Notes: a model not told the origin generated them from the letters alone. 64,000 bases of DNA from Apoda limacodes (GCA_946406115.1 OX291544.1:10106001-10170000); one strand, 5' to 3'; shown: positions 10,862-21,545, counted from the stretch's first letter. Translations and numbers: made by a program.

Positions 10862-13800
10862 GTTCCTGGCGGTGAGTAAGGTTGCCAGAGCTCTTTGAGG
10901 ATTCGCTGCACGGACAGCGGAGGACCGGCGGTGCTTGTTGCTGTCATACTCGGCATAGACGCGGCGTGCTGGTTCGGCGGTCAGGGAGACCTGATGAAAC
11001 GGCTGACCGCTGGCCGCCCGCAGGTTGAACGGGATCCCGAACCCAGGGATCACTTAATCTCCGCCCTGGGAGGCTGATTCGCCAGCCTGTGTAAAGTATC
11101 TGAAGTGGTAGTCGTGCCGGAGAAGGAGACCGGAGTGGACCCGGCTACTACAACAGAGGGGGATCAGGGGCCCTTCCGCCCGCCGTGCCAGCAACCGTAT
11201 CATCTGTGGCGAGCTTCGGCAGTCTTAGAACCGCACCCTTTGCCCTCTATGCTGTCTGTGCAGTGAATCCTCATCCTTAGTCTTAGTAACTTTTTTTTAT
11301 ATATATTATGGCCAGAAGACAGAAAAAGAAAAGAGTTTGCACAGCGGCTACTCCATCCACATATAATGTGGATTTTTGCAACATCAGGGGTATTCACGCA
11401 AATCTTAACGCAGTCCACCACCATCTCGAAACTGCGCAGCCGACCATTCTTTTTCTAACGGAGACGCAGATATCCTGCCCGGCCGACACATCATACCTTC
11501 ATTATCCCGGCTACAAACTCGAACACAATTTTATGAGTCGTGCCGGTGTATGTATGTTCGTCCGGGAGGATATCTGCTGTCGCCGCCTTCATAGCCTTGA
11601 AGACAGGGACCTGTCGATATTGTGGGTGCGCGTAGATTACGGCGGCCACACTCGTATCTATGCGTGCCTATACAGGTCTCATAGCGGTGACACGGACGTA
11701 ACTCGACTCTTCACGCACCTGAGTTTGACGACTGACAAAGTTCTAGAGCAATATCCCACAGCAGAACTAGTTATTTTGGGAGACTTTAACGCCCACCATC
11801 GCGAGTGGCTCAGTTCTCGAACCAATAACTATGCTGGGATATCTGCTCATGAATTTGCTCTGACCTATGGATTCTCTCAGCTGGTACTTTCTCCAACGAG
11901 AATACCAGATATAGAGGAACATACGAGCTCCTTACTGGACCTTCTGCTGACTACTCGTCCGGACGGGTACTCCGTCTCAGTGGATGCGCCTCTTGGCTCC
12001 TCGGACCACTGTCTCGTTCGGACTCAAGTGTCATGCACACAACCTGATCCTTCTGGGCCAACTAACTGGCGTCGTGTGTGGCACTATAAGTCGGCAGACT
12101 GGGATGGATTGCGTGAATTTTACGCATCGTACCCGTGGAGGCAGATCTGCTTTAACTCAGAAGATCCTGACGTCTGCGCAGCCGCAGTCACTGAGACAAT
12201 CCTTGTTGGTATGGAATGCTATATTCCTAACCCGCGAGTAGCTGCCGGCGTCAAAAAACGACCGTGGTTTAATAGGTCTTGCAGAAAAGCTAAAATTCTT
12301 AAGCAAAATGCATATGAGGCTTGGACCACGGCTCGTTATAATAAGGATCCGAATATTTCTGAGTTAAAACGCAAATTAAATGCTGCCTCGAGGTTCAGTA
12401 AGAAAGCAACTGCCAGAGCAAAATTCCAATTCATCGGCAAAATAGGTGGGCGACTTGCGAGCTATCCTTCTGGGAGTCGTGCTTTCTGGTCGCTTGCCAA
12501 AGCTGCCGAAGGGAACTTCTGCCAGTCGTCGTTACCACCACTGCGAAAGACCGATGGTGACTTGGCCCATAGTGCTAAAGAGAAAGCCGATCTACTGGGC
12601 AGTCTCTTTGCCTCGAACTCGAATATGAACGATGAAGGCGCTGTACCACCTACTATACCGTGGTGCGGTAAGTCCATGCCGGAAATCTCCATAACGCAGC
12701 GGGAGGTCAGGCGGGCGTTGCTTTCTCTAGACGTTCATAAGTCGAGTGGGCCAGACGGTATACCAGCAGTGGTGCTTAAGCAGTGTGCTCCTGAGTTATG
12801 TCCTGTACTCACGCGCCTCTTCGCGCTTTCCTACCACACTAGGCAATTTCCGTCTACATGGAAGACTGCGAATGTGCACCCGGTGCCCAAAAAGGGCGAT
12901 AGATCAGATCCATCGAATTACAGGCCTATCGCTATTACCTCTCTCCTCTCTAAGGTGATGGAGCGTGTGATCAACACACAGCTTCTAAGATACCTAGAAG
13001 CACACGATCTGGTCAGTGACCGTCAATATGGCTTTCGCCACGGTCGCTCGACTGGTGACCTTCTAGTGTATCTCACACACCGATGGGCACTAGCCATTGA
13101 GAGTCAGGGGGAGGCATTGGCATGTAGCCTGGACATAGCGAAGGCGTTCGATCGGGTCTGGCACCGCGGTCTTCTATCGAAGTTGCCATCTTACGGAGTG
13201 CCCGAGGGTTTGTGCAAATGGGTGGCTAGCTTTTTGTCCGGCAGACGCATACGAACTGTAGTTGACGGTAGTTGCTCTGATAGCATGGACATTAATGCTG
13301 GTGTCCCGCAAGGCTCTGTGCTGTCTCCTACGCTGTTTCTACTGCATATCAATGACATGTTGGACATCAACAACATACATTGCTATGCAGATGACAGTAC
13401 TGGAGACACTTTTTACACGGGTCGTGCAAACATCCCTCGTTCCCTTGTGGAGGAAAACCGCGGAGAACTTGTGTCTCAAATCGAGACCACACTGTCCCAG
13501 GTCTCTGACTGGGGACGGGTAAACTTGGTCCGATTCAACCCTACAAAGACACAAGTGTGCGCGTTCACCGCTAAGAAAACTCCATTCACTGTGGTCCCAC
13601 AATTCCAGAACACTCCCCTCTCCATCTCCAAGAGCATTGGGATCCTTGGTGTCGACATCTCCAGCGATGTTCAGTTCCGAGATCATTTACAAGATAAGGT
13701 AAAGCTGGCGTCCAAAAAACTTGGTGTACTCAACAGAGTGAAGCAGTACTTCACGTCGGGGCAAAGGTTGTTACTTTACAAGTCGCAAGTTCGGCCCCAT

Positions 13801-14323
13801 ATGGAGTACTGCTGCCATCTCTGGGCAGGTGCACCCGGATACCAGCTTGACCCTTTTGACTCGGTTCAACGACGGGCTGTGAGAATTGTCGACGATCCCA
13901 AACTCACTTGCGGTATCGAGCCCTTAAGTCTGAGGAGAGACTTTGCCTCACTGTGTGTGTTCTACCGCTTGTACAATGGGTTGTGTTCTGAGGAATTGTT
14001 CGAAATGATGCCCACGGCTACTTTCTACCATCGCACCGCTCGCCATCGGCAGGGAATTCATTCTCACACTTTAGAACCTAAATGGTCGCGTACAGTGCGG
14101 TTTCAGAGAAACTTCCTCCCGCGAACGCTTAAGTTGTGGAATGAGCTCCCTGCCAAGGTTTTCTGCAAGGACTACAGTATGGAGTTCTTCAAGAAAGAAG
14201 TTATTAGATTTCTGAAGGGTCGGCAACGCGCAAGTGATACCCCTGGTGTTGCAAGCGTCCATAGGCTACGGTGACCGCTTACCATCAGGCGGGCCGTAAG
14301 CTTGTTTGCCACCTTAGTGGTAT

Positions 14324-14348
<25 letters not shown>
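10862..14348 (+). mobile_element. Near-complete non-LTR retrotransposon (CR1/jockey group), copy A1
   Basis: A sharp change from AT-rich flank to GC-rich sequence at about 10862 marks the 5' end. A 446-base leader is followed by one 988-codon ORF, about 50 bases of 3' region ending TTAGTGGTATAAAA, and a poly(A) tail at 14322-14347. No gag-like ORF1 is visible: the only frame in the leader is 60 codons. Four other pieces of the family lie at 5277-5545 (minus), 26771-26828 (minus), 40698-41517 and 56953-59333. The clean coding frame and long tail indicate recent insertion. I found no clear target-site duplication. Confidence 0.9.
11308..14274 (+). CDS. Endonuclease/reverse transcriptase of retrotransposon A1, intact
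   Basis: This 988-residue protein would nick target DNA and copy element RNA into it. An exonuclease-endonuclease-phosphatase type endonuclease fills residues about 20-240: DFCNIRG (22-28), LTETQ with E52, LGDFNAHH with D159 and N161, and SSDHCLV with D233/H234. Reverse transcriptase follows: VHPVPKKGDRSDPSNYRPIA (523-542), motif A CSLDIAKAFDRVW with D609, motif B AGVPQGSVLSP (664-674), and motif C CYADDS with D695/D696. A C-terminal region of about 250 residues contains VRPHMEYCCHLWAG and FLPRTLKLWNELP. All expected catalytic residues are present and there are no internal stops. ATG 11308 is the first in-frame start after the leader. Insect non-LTR elements often carry a separate ORF1, which is not seen here. 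The assignment is firm; the clade name is not. Confidence 0.95.
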   Translation: MARRQKKKRVCTAATPSTYNVDFCNIRGIHANLNAVHHHLETAQPTILFLTETQISCPADTSYLHYPGYKLEHNFMSRAGVCMFVREDICCRRLHSLEDRDLSILWVRVDYGGHTRIYACLYRSHSGDTDVTRLFTHLSLTTDKVLEQYPTAELVILGDFNAHHREWLSSRTNNYAGISAHEFALTYGFSQLVLSPTRIPDIEEHTSSLLDLLLTTRPDGYSVSVDAPLGSSDHCLVRTQVSCTQPDPSGPTNWRRVWHYKSADWDGLREFYASYPWRQICFNSEDPDVCAAAVTETILVGMECYIPNPRVAAGVKKRPWFNRSCRKAKILKQNAYEAWTTARYNKDPNISELKRKLNAASRFSKKATARAKFQFIGKIGGRLASYPSGSRAFWSLAKAAEGNFCQSSLPPLRKTDGDLAHSAKEKADLLGSLFASNSNMNDEGAVPPTIPWCGKSMPEISITQREVRRALLSLDVHKSSGPDGIPAVVLKQCAPELCPVLTRLFALSYHTRQFPSTWKTANVHPVPKKGDRSDPSNYRPIAITSLLSKVMERVINTQLLRYLEAHDLVSDRQYGFRHGRSTGDLLVYLTHRWALAIESQGEALACSLDIAKAFDRVWHRGLLSKLPSYGVPEGLCKWVASFLSGRRIRTVVDGSCSDSMDINAGVPQGSVLSPTLFLLHINDMLDINNIHCYADDSTGDTFYTGRANIPRSLVEENRGELVSQIETTLSQVSDWGRVNLVRFNPTKTQVCAFTAKKTPFTVVPQFQNTPLSISKSIGILGVDISSDVQFRDHLQDKVKLASKKLGVLNRVKQYFTSGQRLLLYKSQVRPHMEYCCHLWAGAPGYQLDPFDSVQRRAVRIVDDPKLTCGIEPLSLRRDFASLCVFYRLYNGLCSEELFEMMPTATFYHRTARHRQGIHSHTLEPKWSRTVRFQRNFLPRTLKLWNELPAKVFCKDYSMEFFKKEVIRFLKGRQRASDTPGVASVHRLR

Positions 14349-14354
<6 letters not shown>

Positions 14355-14420
14355 TTGTAAACCGATTTGCAGTGGTTCGGAACTCTCGGTGCGCGAGTTC
14401 GACTCGCACTTGGCAGGTTC
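14349..14420. repeat. Right part of the repeat interrupted by retrotransposon A1
   Basis: GGTTCGGAACTCTCGGTGCG and then CGAGTTCGACTCGCACTTGG match the outer tag of the GGTACGGAACCCT family seen at 4060-4090 (same strand) and 23827-23870 (opposite strand). Confidence 0.6.
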
Positions 14421-15529
14421 CTTATATAGATCAAAACATTACAAAATTCTGATCCAAAATTGGCCTTTTTATAACTGATCGCTGATCCTCACTAAACTAT
14501 TACAAAAAAAATCCAATGTCTCTATACGGGTCCTATAGGTTCTTTTAGTACATCAGAGACTTTTCCACAAATTGCAGATGCCATCAATTTGCGATTGATA
14601 TTCCGACAAACTTTTATATATCACCTGATGACCGTCGTCATGAATTGATTCTGAGGTGAGAGGAAACTACTGATCCAATATTGGATCAGTAGATACTATG
14701 ATCTGAATACCAATACCTACTTACGGGTTTGAAGTCGAGTCATCTTGTTGCTTTACGGGTTTGAACTCAAGCACATGCTGGAACGGTGGTCCGAAAGCCA
14801 AGTATTTTTTTTTAAACAAATTTTAATTGTCAAAGCTAATGTCGAAAGCTAATTCATAATGTCGATACCGAAGGGAGTCTAGCAACAAAGCGTTTTATCC
14901 CAGCGGTCGCCTCTTGGGAGAAGTACCTACCTAAGTGTCTGTACGTTGATGACATCAAGAAAACATGCAGTAATGACTAGGTACTCTATTGAGTACCCTA
15001 TATTAAATAAAAAGTAGGTACGGGTACGGAACAATGAATATACCAACAAGGTCAAGTTAAGTTTTTTATGGTGTGTATTTGTTAGTTTAACTATCCTTGT
15101 TGTTAGTTTGTCTATTATGTAGTACACGATTACACAAATTGGTAGGAATAATAAAGCTGGCTATATTGGACTTGACTCTTACCTCTGCCACATTAGAACG
15201 CAAGGTGGAATCAAAACTAGGTTTACGTAATTTTAAAAAAATCCTAATTGTTTTTGAGCTTATAAAGTTTATTTATTTTTCGATTATTTGCCATCCTATG
15301 AAATATTTTTTGATTGTGGAAAAATTCAGCTGTTCGTATTCGAAAGAAAATGGAATAAAAGTCGTAGATAGAAAATAGTAAATTTATATAGACATATAGT
15401 GCAACAAACTTTTCTGATCCGGCGGTCAAAAATGAAAACTACAGTCGCCATATTAAAATGGTGTAAACTTACAATGACACTAGCGACCGAACGCCTTAGA
15501 TCTTTAGGGTCAGAAACATTTGTTTCACT
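14421..15529. other. Noncoding stretch with a 26-bp perfect palindrome
   Basis: No gene was recognised. Positions 14667-14692 form a perfect palindrome centred on CCAATATTGG. A short direct repeat, TTACGGGTTTGAA, occurs at about 14722 and 14753. Confidence 0.6.
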
Positions 15530-15810
15530 ATACCTACATATAAATAACAATTTAGACAGACATACCTACATATGAATAGTATTTAGCTAGACATACCGAC
15601 ATATAACAAACAATTTAGATACACATACATACATATTAATAAAAATTTAGATAGACATACCGACATTTGAATAACAATTGAGACAGACATACCTACATAT
15701 GAATAACAATAAAGATAGACATACCAACATATGAACAACAATTAAGATAGACATACCAACATATGTAAAACAATTTAGATAGTCATACCTACATATGAAT
15801 AACAATTTTA
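15530..15810 (+). repeat. 32-bp minisatellite, nine units
   Basis: The unit starts ACATACCTACATATGAATAA and ends near TTTAGATAG. Nine diverged copies follow head to tail with periods of 31-35 bases. There are no spacers and no coding sense. Confidence 0.92.
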
Positions 15811-16459
15811 AAACAATGATGCAGGAATGCTAAAATACAGAATTCGCAGATGATTAATTAATAAAGGTCCGAAATTTAAACAGATATTTGTATTATTACG
15901 AAATTCTACAATACGAAGGCGTATTGTATAATTTTGAATTCGAATATTCATAAAACGATTTTAATAAATTTAATCCTTCATGGCTTTTAATAAAACGACA
16001 CTTTGGTATTGTATGATTCAGTGAGTGTAATTTATTTATTTTTTTAAAAAATAAACATGACACGTGTCCCTTATGTACTAGTTTACTAATAATATGTGAC
16101 CTACTTAAATTTCCTATATAGTAGATGCAACTGTTCCTTCATTTAAAAACTCATGTGTTTCACTAAGTGTTGGATGTTTGTTTACTTCTGCCGAGTTACG
16201 AGTCGGGTCCAGAGTTTAACAAAATGTCACTTAAGCATTTCAATTTGAAGACTTTAATGTGTATTTAATCTCTTTTTGGTTTTTATTACAATTTCAGTTC
16301 TAACAAAGTTTTATTTGTTTTAACAAAAAGATATATCGGAGCCATCATTCTGTTTTTGACGGTCTATTGGATTACATACTCTCGAAATTTTTTCTCTGAT
16401 TCGAGTTTTTTTCTCTTGAAGTGTCGCATATTACAAAACAAGATTATTAACTGAGATAT
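15811..16459. other. Upstream region of the receptor-like gene
   Basis: AT-rich sequence without a recognised exon. Insect gustatory receptors usually have more N-terminal sequence than the first exon called at 16460, so a missing exon may lie here or further left, but none could be identified. Confidence 0.4.
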
Positions 16460-19243
16460 ATGTCTACGGCTAAAGTGGTAGACCTCACGATTGGCTTTAA
16501 AACAAACGGAAGTGAAATATCTCACGTGTTTTACTTTCTACCATTTCTAAATTTTATCTTGAGAAGTACTATTTCAATTGTGTATTATAAAGGCCGAGGT
16601 TACCCTTATCACTGTGGATACGTTAAAAATTTCTATTTAACACTGCGTCATTTGATTGTTTTGGCAATACAAATTAATGGTGTAACAAAAACCATTTCTT
16701 TTTACAATTTGTGGTCTCGAATAAAATTGCTTAGACAGTCTTTAGAACTTAATTTAACACCAAATGATGTTGGAAATGTGGTTTTACGTAAAATCAGAAT
16801 CATGAAGAAAAGTTTGTGTAATTACAAACATTTACTTGATTGCATTGAGATAACTAATGGACCCACTAAATCTTTGGTAATTTTTTTTTGTTTTTACCTA
16901 TAAAGGTCGCCCTAAAGCTGGGTGCAAACTTCACCGCGAAATATTGAAACCTTTATATTAAGATTTGATGTGGTATACATATAATTATGTTGTAGTTATA
17001 TAGGTACGTTTTTTAAGTATTTTCCTGACTATGATATTAAATAAATAATAGTTAGTAATAAAGCAGCTACCTATACAAAATTTTTGGGAGCTCACTTTTT
17101 GAAAGCTAGAAAATAAAAAATGATTAAAATTATTTTGTTATTCGAAATATTGATTATATTTAAGATGATTGTATGTAAAGAAAATTTTTATAACTGCTAA
17201 CGTTGTTTTCAAAGAACATAAAGAAAGTTTTTTAGGCGCAATTTGCCGCTAACTTCAACTTGTTATATTTTTTTCTCAGAAATATTATTTTAGAGATAGA
17301 TAGATTCAGTCGCTTATAATAAATAAAAAAAAATTTAAGCAAAGCGTTTTCAAATATATATATATCTATATATATATATATAGGTAAAGGAAACTTTTAA
17401 AGAAAAACCCTATCTAAACACAAAATTTAATCCAAATCGTTTGACCCGTGTCCAAGATACGCAAATGTGTGTACAAGAATTGCTCGTTTAAATATATTAG
17501 ATTAAACAATTTATTGCTAAATATTTAAAGTTATGAATAAAAATGTTCTTTTCAGATATTCACTAGGATACTATGCAACTTACCAAAATGTGTAATCACA
17601 GCTTTTTATTACTCGTGGCGTTTTCATGACAATTTAGTAAGAATGAATTTTCAAGCTTTATATTTCTAAATTTGGTTTATCAAAACCATGTCAATGACTT
17701 CATATAATTTGCGATTTTGAATTTCGTCCACTATCATCATAAATTATAGTTCTTTGTGTGTCTTATATAAAAACATAGCAAATTTTACACCTACCTGTTT
17801 AAACCTTGGATTTTTTATTTTCCTCAGAACAGGCTCTTTATCAGGATGTAAAGTAATCAGTGCCCTAGTTTAGATATTTTACCGTAAAATTTCAACTAAA
17901 TCGGTTATTAAGTAACATATACATATTAGAAAATATAATTAAATCTGATTGTTTCAAATATCAACTTGCTCTATTTTATTCAATCAATAACATTATTCAA
18001 TAAAAAAAAATAATAACTCAGCGCATAGAGTGTGCCGGGCCAAGTTCTAGCAACCCTAGCCATATATTATTTGTTCTGTGCGCGCATTGTATTTACAGGA
18101 ACCATTTCAAGCCCATTTCGACTCAACTCACTGTATCTCCGTTGAGGTTAAAGCTACTAAACTGAAATGTCACACGAAGATTCATAAGATTACCAATGAA
18201 AACAATTTTAAATTTAAAATCTTAGTGGAATATATATTGAAAATAACTATAATTGTACCTTATACTGAAAATTGATTTTAGTTTACAATAACTGACGTTG
18301 TGCTGGAACTGACGAATATAAGCATTTTACTGAACTTTCCTGAAAGTATTTTGTCAGGCTTTATAGCAAAGGAGGTGGATACAATTAAGTCTTCAATATT
18401 ATCAGAGCTTGTTAACTCTGATAATAAAGGTATAATAACTTATTTCGGTAATAAAATAAATACGTGTTTACAACATAATGACTATTGTGAGCTGGTAAAG
18501 AATGCCATATGGCATTAAACTCGCCATTGTTTTTTTTTGCATTTGTCTCTTTGTGACCGTTCAGTTACCGCTTGTATATAACACGCACACATTTACGCGT
18601 ATACACACGATATCTGTTTTTGTAGTGAAAAAGTTACGAATCACGTGATTCTTTATATAAAGTGTCCAAGGTCTGATGATACAATAATTATTAATATCTG
18701 ATCTCTAGTTGACATAAAAACAAACATACGTACACTTAGTAATTTGGCATATCTGTTAAGAAGCCCACATAGGCTAACAAATATGAATATTGTGCAATTC
18801 TAACAATATTACACACACACGGGTTGAATTGATAAACTCCTTTTTTTGAAGTTGGTTTAAAATTTATCTTTTCAGATGCAAGTTTGCGTTTGGTGATACA
18901 GAATATGCTGACATACCTCGAGGTGCGACCTTTTGAGTACTCTGTGTGGCACCTGTTTACAGTCAATACCAGTCTGCTGACGAAGTTGCTTGGTTTCTGC
19001 ACCACATGCTTAGTTAGGGTCATACAGCTCACCCATTTGTTTGACTCAAAATCTTTATCACATAGTGTGATGATACCATATTTATGCCTTAATATTTTCG
19101 TAGTACAATGTGTTTATTCAAGTTTTAGCGCGAAGATTTTCATTAGTAAACAATTCTCAATGGACGTACTACCAATAGCAAAATGCATCTTTAAATTAGA
19201 ATGGCGCGTTCACATATTCAAGTTCAGTAATTTTATACATTAG
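16460..19243 (+). CDS. Gustatory-receptor-like gene, four candidate exons
   Basis: The proposed exons are 16460-16876, 17556-17636, 18282-18429 and 18876-19243. All three introns are GT...AG (donors GTAATT, GTAAGA, GTATAA) and phases agree: 0, 0, then 1, with G+AT giving Asp. The 337-residue product has about five hydrophobic segments: SHVFYFLPFLNFILR, LRHLIVLAIQI, LPKCVITAFYY, LELTNISILLNF and KLLGFCTTCLVRVIQLTHL. Insect gustatory receptors (7tm_7 family) are seven-pass chemosensory channels. Their C-terminal signature is a charged helix, an RPF-type motif, then a TY-x-QF-like last helix. Here I read AKEVDTIKSSILSELVNSDN, then TYLEVRPFEYSVWHLF and TTCLVRVIQLTHL. Two N-terminal helices seem missing, so 5' exons may be unfound or lost. 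A possible extra exon at 18099-18146 was left out. The frame is intact, so expression is possible. I am fairly sure of the family, not of function. Confidence 0.7.
18876..19243 (+). CDS. Last exon of the receptor-like gene, with a repeat-derived tail
   Basis: The first 63 codons (to about 19065) carry the receptor signature, LTYLEVRPFEYSVWHLF and the last helix ending in QLTHL. From 19066 the sequence is the start of a dispersed repeat that recurs at 30111. The frame then continues for another 58 codons to the stop at 19241-19243. Receptors of this family normally end a few residues after the last helix. The tail is therefore either an exonised repeat or a sign that the native stop was lost by insertion. 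Confidence 0.65.
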
Positions 19244-19974
19244 GTGAGAAATTATGATTTATTTTATGAAAGGTTTAAAGCTAACAAAATATAAGTACAA
19301 ATGACTAAAATGTAAAACCTTAAGTTATGAACTTACGAATCATAGACATCAACACGGAATTAATTGTTAAATGTAGGTAGTAATCTAACTTCCGATTTAT
19401 GAGTTCGAACTCTAGACAAAATAGGTTGCGTGAAATTTTGAACCTGCGGCGCGAGAATGAATGGTTTAAAGCTAACTGTGATTGGGTGTTTGTTTGGAAC
19501 TAAAGTGATTAGAGGATGTTTTAAAACAAGCGTTGATTGGTTTGTTCGAACGTACTGTGATTGGTGGTAGTCTTAAGAGCGCTGATTGGGAGTTTTATAA
19601 TGTTGAATAACCGAGAAAGTTTAAGTTACTTAGATTTTTTTTAAATTGAAAACGCCCGCGAGACTTACCTGAGTCAGTCGTTTAACAACCATTAGGGTAG
19701 CCTCGTACAATAAAAATGGTTAAAGGTAGTTGTCTTGGTTTTCACGTATTCCGTATAATGGTATGACTGTTAATTTATTCGAAATTACCCGGGGTTTGTT
19801 AGAACTTCACGAACATTTAGAACATAATATTAATATTCTATTAGGATCCTATTAATTTAGGGTAATAAGGCTGTTTATCTAGACCGTTCATATTAATCTA
19901 GGACTCTTTAATAGTACCCTAACCAACATAAATAGAATTATACTTAAAAGATATTCTTTTTTCTTTGTTAAATA
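19066..19974 (+). repeat. 0.9-kb dispersed repeat, copy 1 (LTR-like)
   Basis: It aligns by eye along its whole length with 30111-31014, with small indels. Both copies start TGTGAYGATACCATA and end near TTTGTTAAA. Inside are four ATTGG (reverse CCAAT) words within about 110 bases at 19480-19590, followed by GAGTTTTATAATG, a promoter-like arrangement kept in the other copy. There is no long ORF. It could be a solo LTR or a nonautonomous element; no target duplication was found. Confidence 0.75.
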
Positions 19975-20504
19975 TATAAAGATATATAATAAAATATATA
20001 ATATATAAAGAAGTGGCTGTATGGCTCAGACCTTAGCATTTCCACTAGAAAAATTAAACAAAAATAGTTTAGCCCCTAGAGACTAACTGTCTAAGCTACA
20101 GAGCAGTATTGGACAATATTTTATTTTTAAAGCTGTATCTGAGGAACAATTTTAATTTGTCACATGTTGACCGTAAATTATGACGCATAAAGGTACTTAA
20201 GTACTGTAATTTATTATTTACGGCTAAAGGGAATAAGACTGAACTTGACGTAATTAAAAACAATAAGTAAGTGAGAATATTATAACCTCGATAATATTTA
20301 GTGACAGACAAACAAACGCCCTAGTGATTCTATAAGAGTATTTTTTTCACCTTTTTATACAAAAAATTAAAGATAAATACTTCGAATTTCAACGAAAGAG
20401 TAAATTGGTGAATTTTTTTAAAAGTTTTTCATGTCAAAGGATAATGACGAAGGCTTGGCTGTTATATAATAGCAGGCCAGTACCGTGGCCTTCGAAATAT
20501 GGAA
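19975..20504. other. AT-rich stretch with nothing recognised
   Basis: It contains a short ATATAAAGATATATAATAAA tract just after the repeat, and no gene. Confidence 0.5.
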
Positions 20505-20507
20505 GTG

Positions 20508-20600
20508 CTTAGAAAATTGTGCCATTAGGCGGTCACCTATCCAAGTGTTGACCATACCCGATGTTGCTTAACTTCGCATATCGTTTCCGATGGACGAATG
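20508..20600 (-). repeat. 5S rRNA-derived fragment (SINE-like)
   Basis: The plus strand reads TAGGCGGTCACCTATCCAAG, TGTTGACCATACCCGATG and TTGCTTAACTTCG. This is the complement of the 3' half of 5S rRNA (CGAARTTAAGCAGCGTCGGGC... to GGGGGACCGC). It is diverged and only about half length, so it is not a working 5S gene. Related fragments at 42353-42410 and 52072-52131 share the flanking TGTGCC and, in part, AGAAAA, which suggests one SINE family. Confidence 0.75.
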
Positions 20601-20707
20601 TACCTACACGGAACAAAAAGATTGCTTGGATCAATGCAAATTGCTTTTACTTAACGCAATCCGTGATTTAAATACGAGGAACAATATATATTCTCAAATG
20701 TAAAATA

Positions 20708-20940
20708 TAATATTGTAAGGATTTCTGTATTAAATTGAAACATTTCAATCTTTGATGAAGATTGCATAAATTGCTTTCTTTAATACAGTGATTTACTTGT
20801 TGTTACAATAACGGTAGTGTAGAATTAACAATATAAGAATTTTTGTATTAAGTTAAAACATTTTATCTTTCTTGAAGACTGCTTATATTTTTGCTTTAAC
20901 GCAGTGATTTACTTGTTGTTATAATAATGGTAGTGTAGGA
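20708..20940 (+). repeat. Two-unit tandem duplication, about 116-bp period
   Basis: CAGTGATTTACTTGTTGTTA plus AATAAYGGTAGTGTAG occurs at about 20786 and 20902. The preceding TGTATTAA...AAACATTT block is likewise duplicated. Confidence 0.85.
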
Positions 20941-20989
20941 CCAACAATATGAAATTCTTAAACACTCTCGTTGTTATCAAATGAACAAA

Positions 20990-21130
20990 AATAATATTCT
21001 TATTTTAACAATATCATATTTTTGAAACAAAATATAAAGATAATCTTATTATAACAGTATCATATTTTTTAAACAAAATATAAAGATATTACTTTAACAA
21101 TATCATAGTTTTGAAACAAAATATAAAAAT
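20990..21130 (+). repeat. 45-bp tandem repeat, three units
   Basis: AACARTATCATA followed by AAACAAAATATAAA occurs at 21007, 21053 and 21096. Confidence 0.85.
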
Positions 21131-21299
21131 GTTTACAATATAATTTACTGCGGTTGTAATCTGTACTGTAACAGTGTATCGCAACGAGGTGGAAGTAACC
21201 ACAATACAGTTTAATCCATGATGTATTCACCAATACGTCTCAAAAGTGGTGGGAGCGCCTAGTAAGCTATATCTTAGTATCTTTTAATCTTACAATTAA

Positions 21300-21545
21300 G
21301 AAACGTTACCCCTGCTAATTAGCGCCGCCAATTAATATTTTTATATTCCACTTTTTGCAAAGCGAATTTCAATAATATGCGTCTACAAAAATATGTTACT
21401 AGTTATAAGCTATTTTTAGAATGTATTGTTACGTTTCTAAGATACAACTGCGAGTTGTAGCTAGCATATCTGCTAAAAACGGCCACTTTTAGCAGAAGTG
21501 CTATCTACAAATCACAGTTTTATTCTAGAAACAGAACTAAACGTT
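21300..21545. repeat. MITE-like fragment related to the element at 27129-27565
   Basis: TAATTAGCGCCGCC, AGTTATAAGCTATTTTTAGAA, and later GAGTTGTAG with CTGCTAAAA...GGCC occur in the same order as at 27236-27400. A local hairpin, GCTAAAAACGGCCACTTTTAGC, lies near 21471-21494. The matching right-hand inverted arm is not clear, so the copy is decayed. Confidence 0.55.

Noticed and set aside
10895..11077. A gag-like ORF1 for retrotransposon A1
   Set aside because: Only 60 codons, lacking zinc knuckles or an RRM; more likely leader sequence.
11984..14262. Open frames overlapping the A1 coding region in other frames and on the minus strand (also in A2)
   Set aside because: They are shadows of the RT ORF and have no independent motifs.
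15530..15810. CRISPR-like regular repeats
   Set aside because: Units are contiguous with no unique spacers, and the sequence is eukaryotic.
18099..18146. An extra 16-codon exon of the receptor-like gene
   Set aside because: It has an acceptor (TTTACAG) and a GT at its end in the right phase, but its residues do not resemble the receptor family and the gene reads well without it.
20508..20600. A functional 5S rRNA gene
   Set aside because: Only the 3' half is present, it is diverged, and no complete internal promoter is seen.
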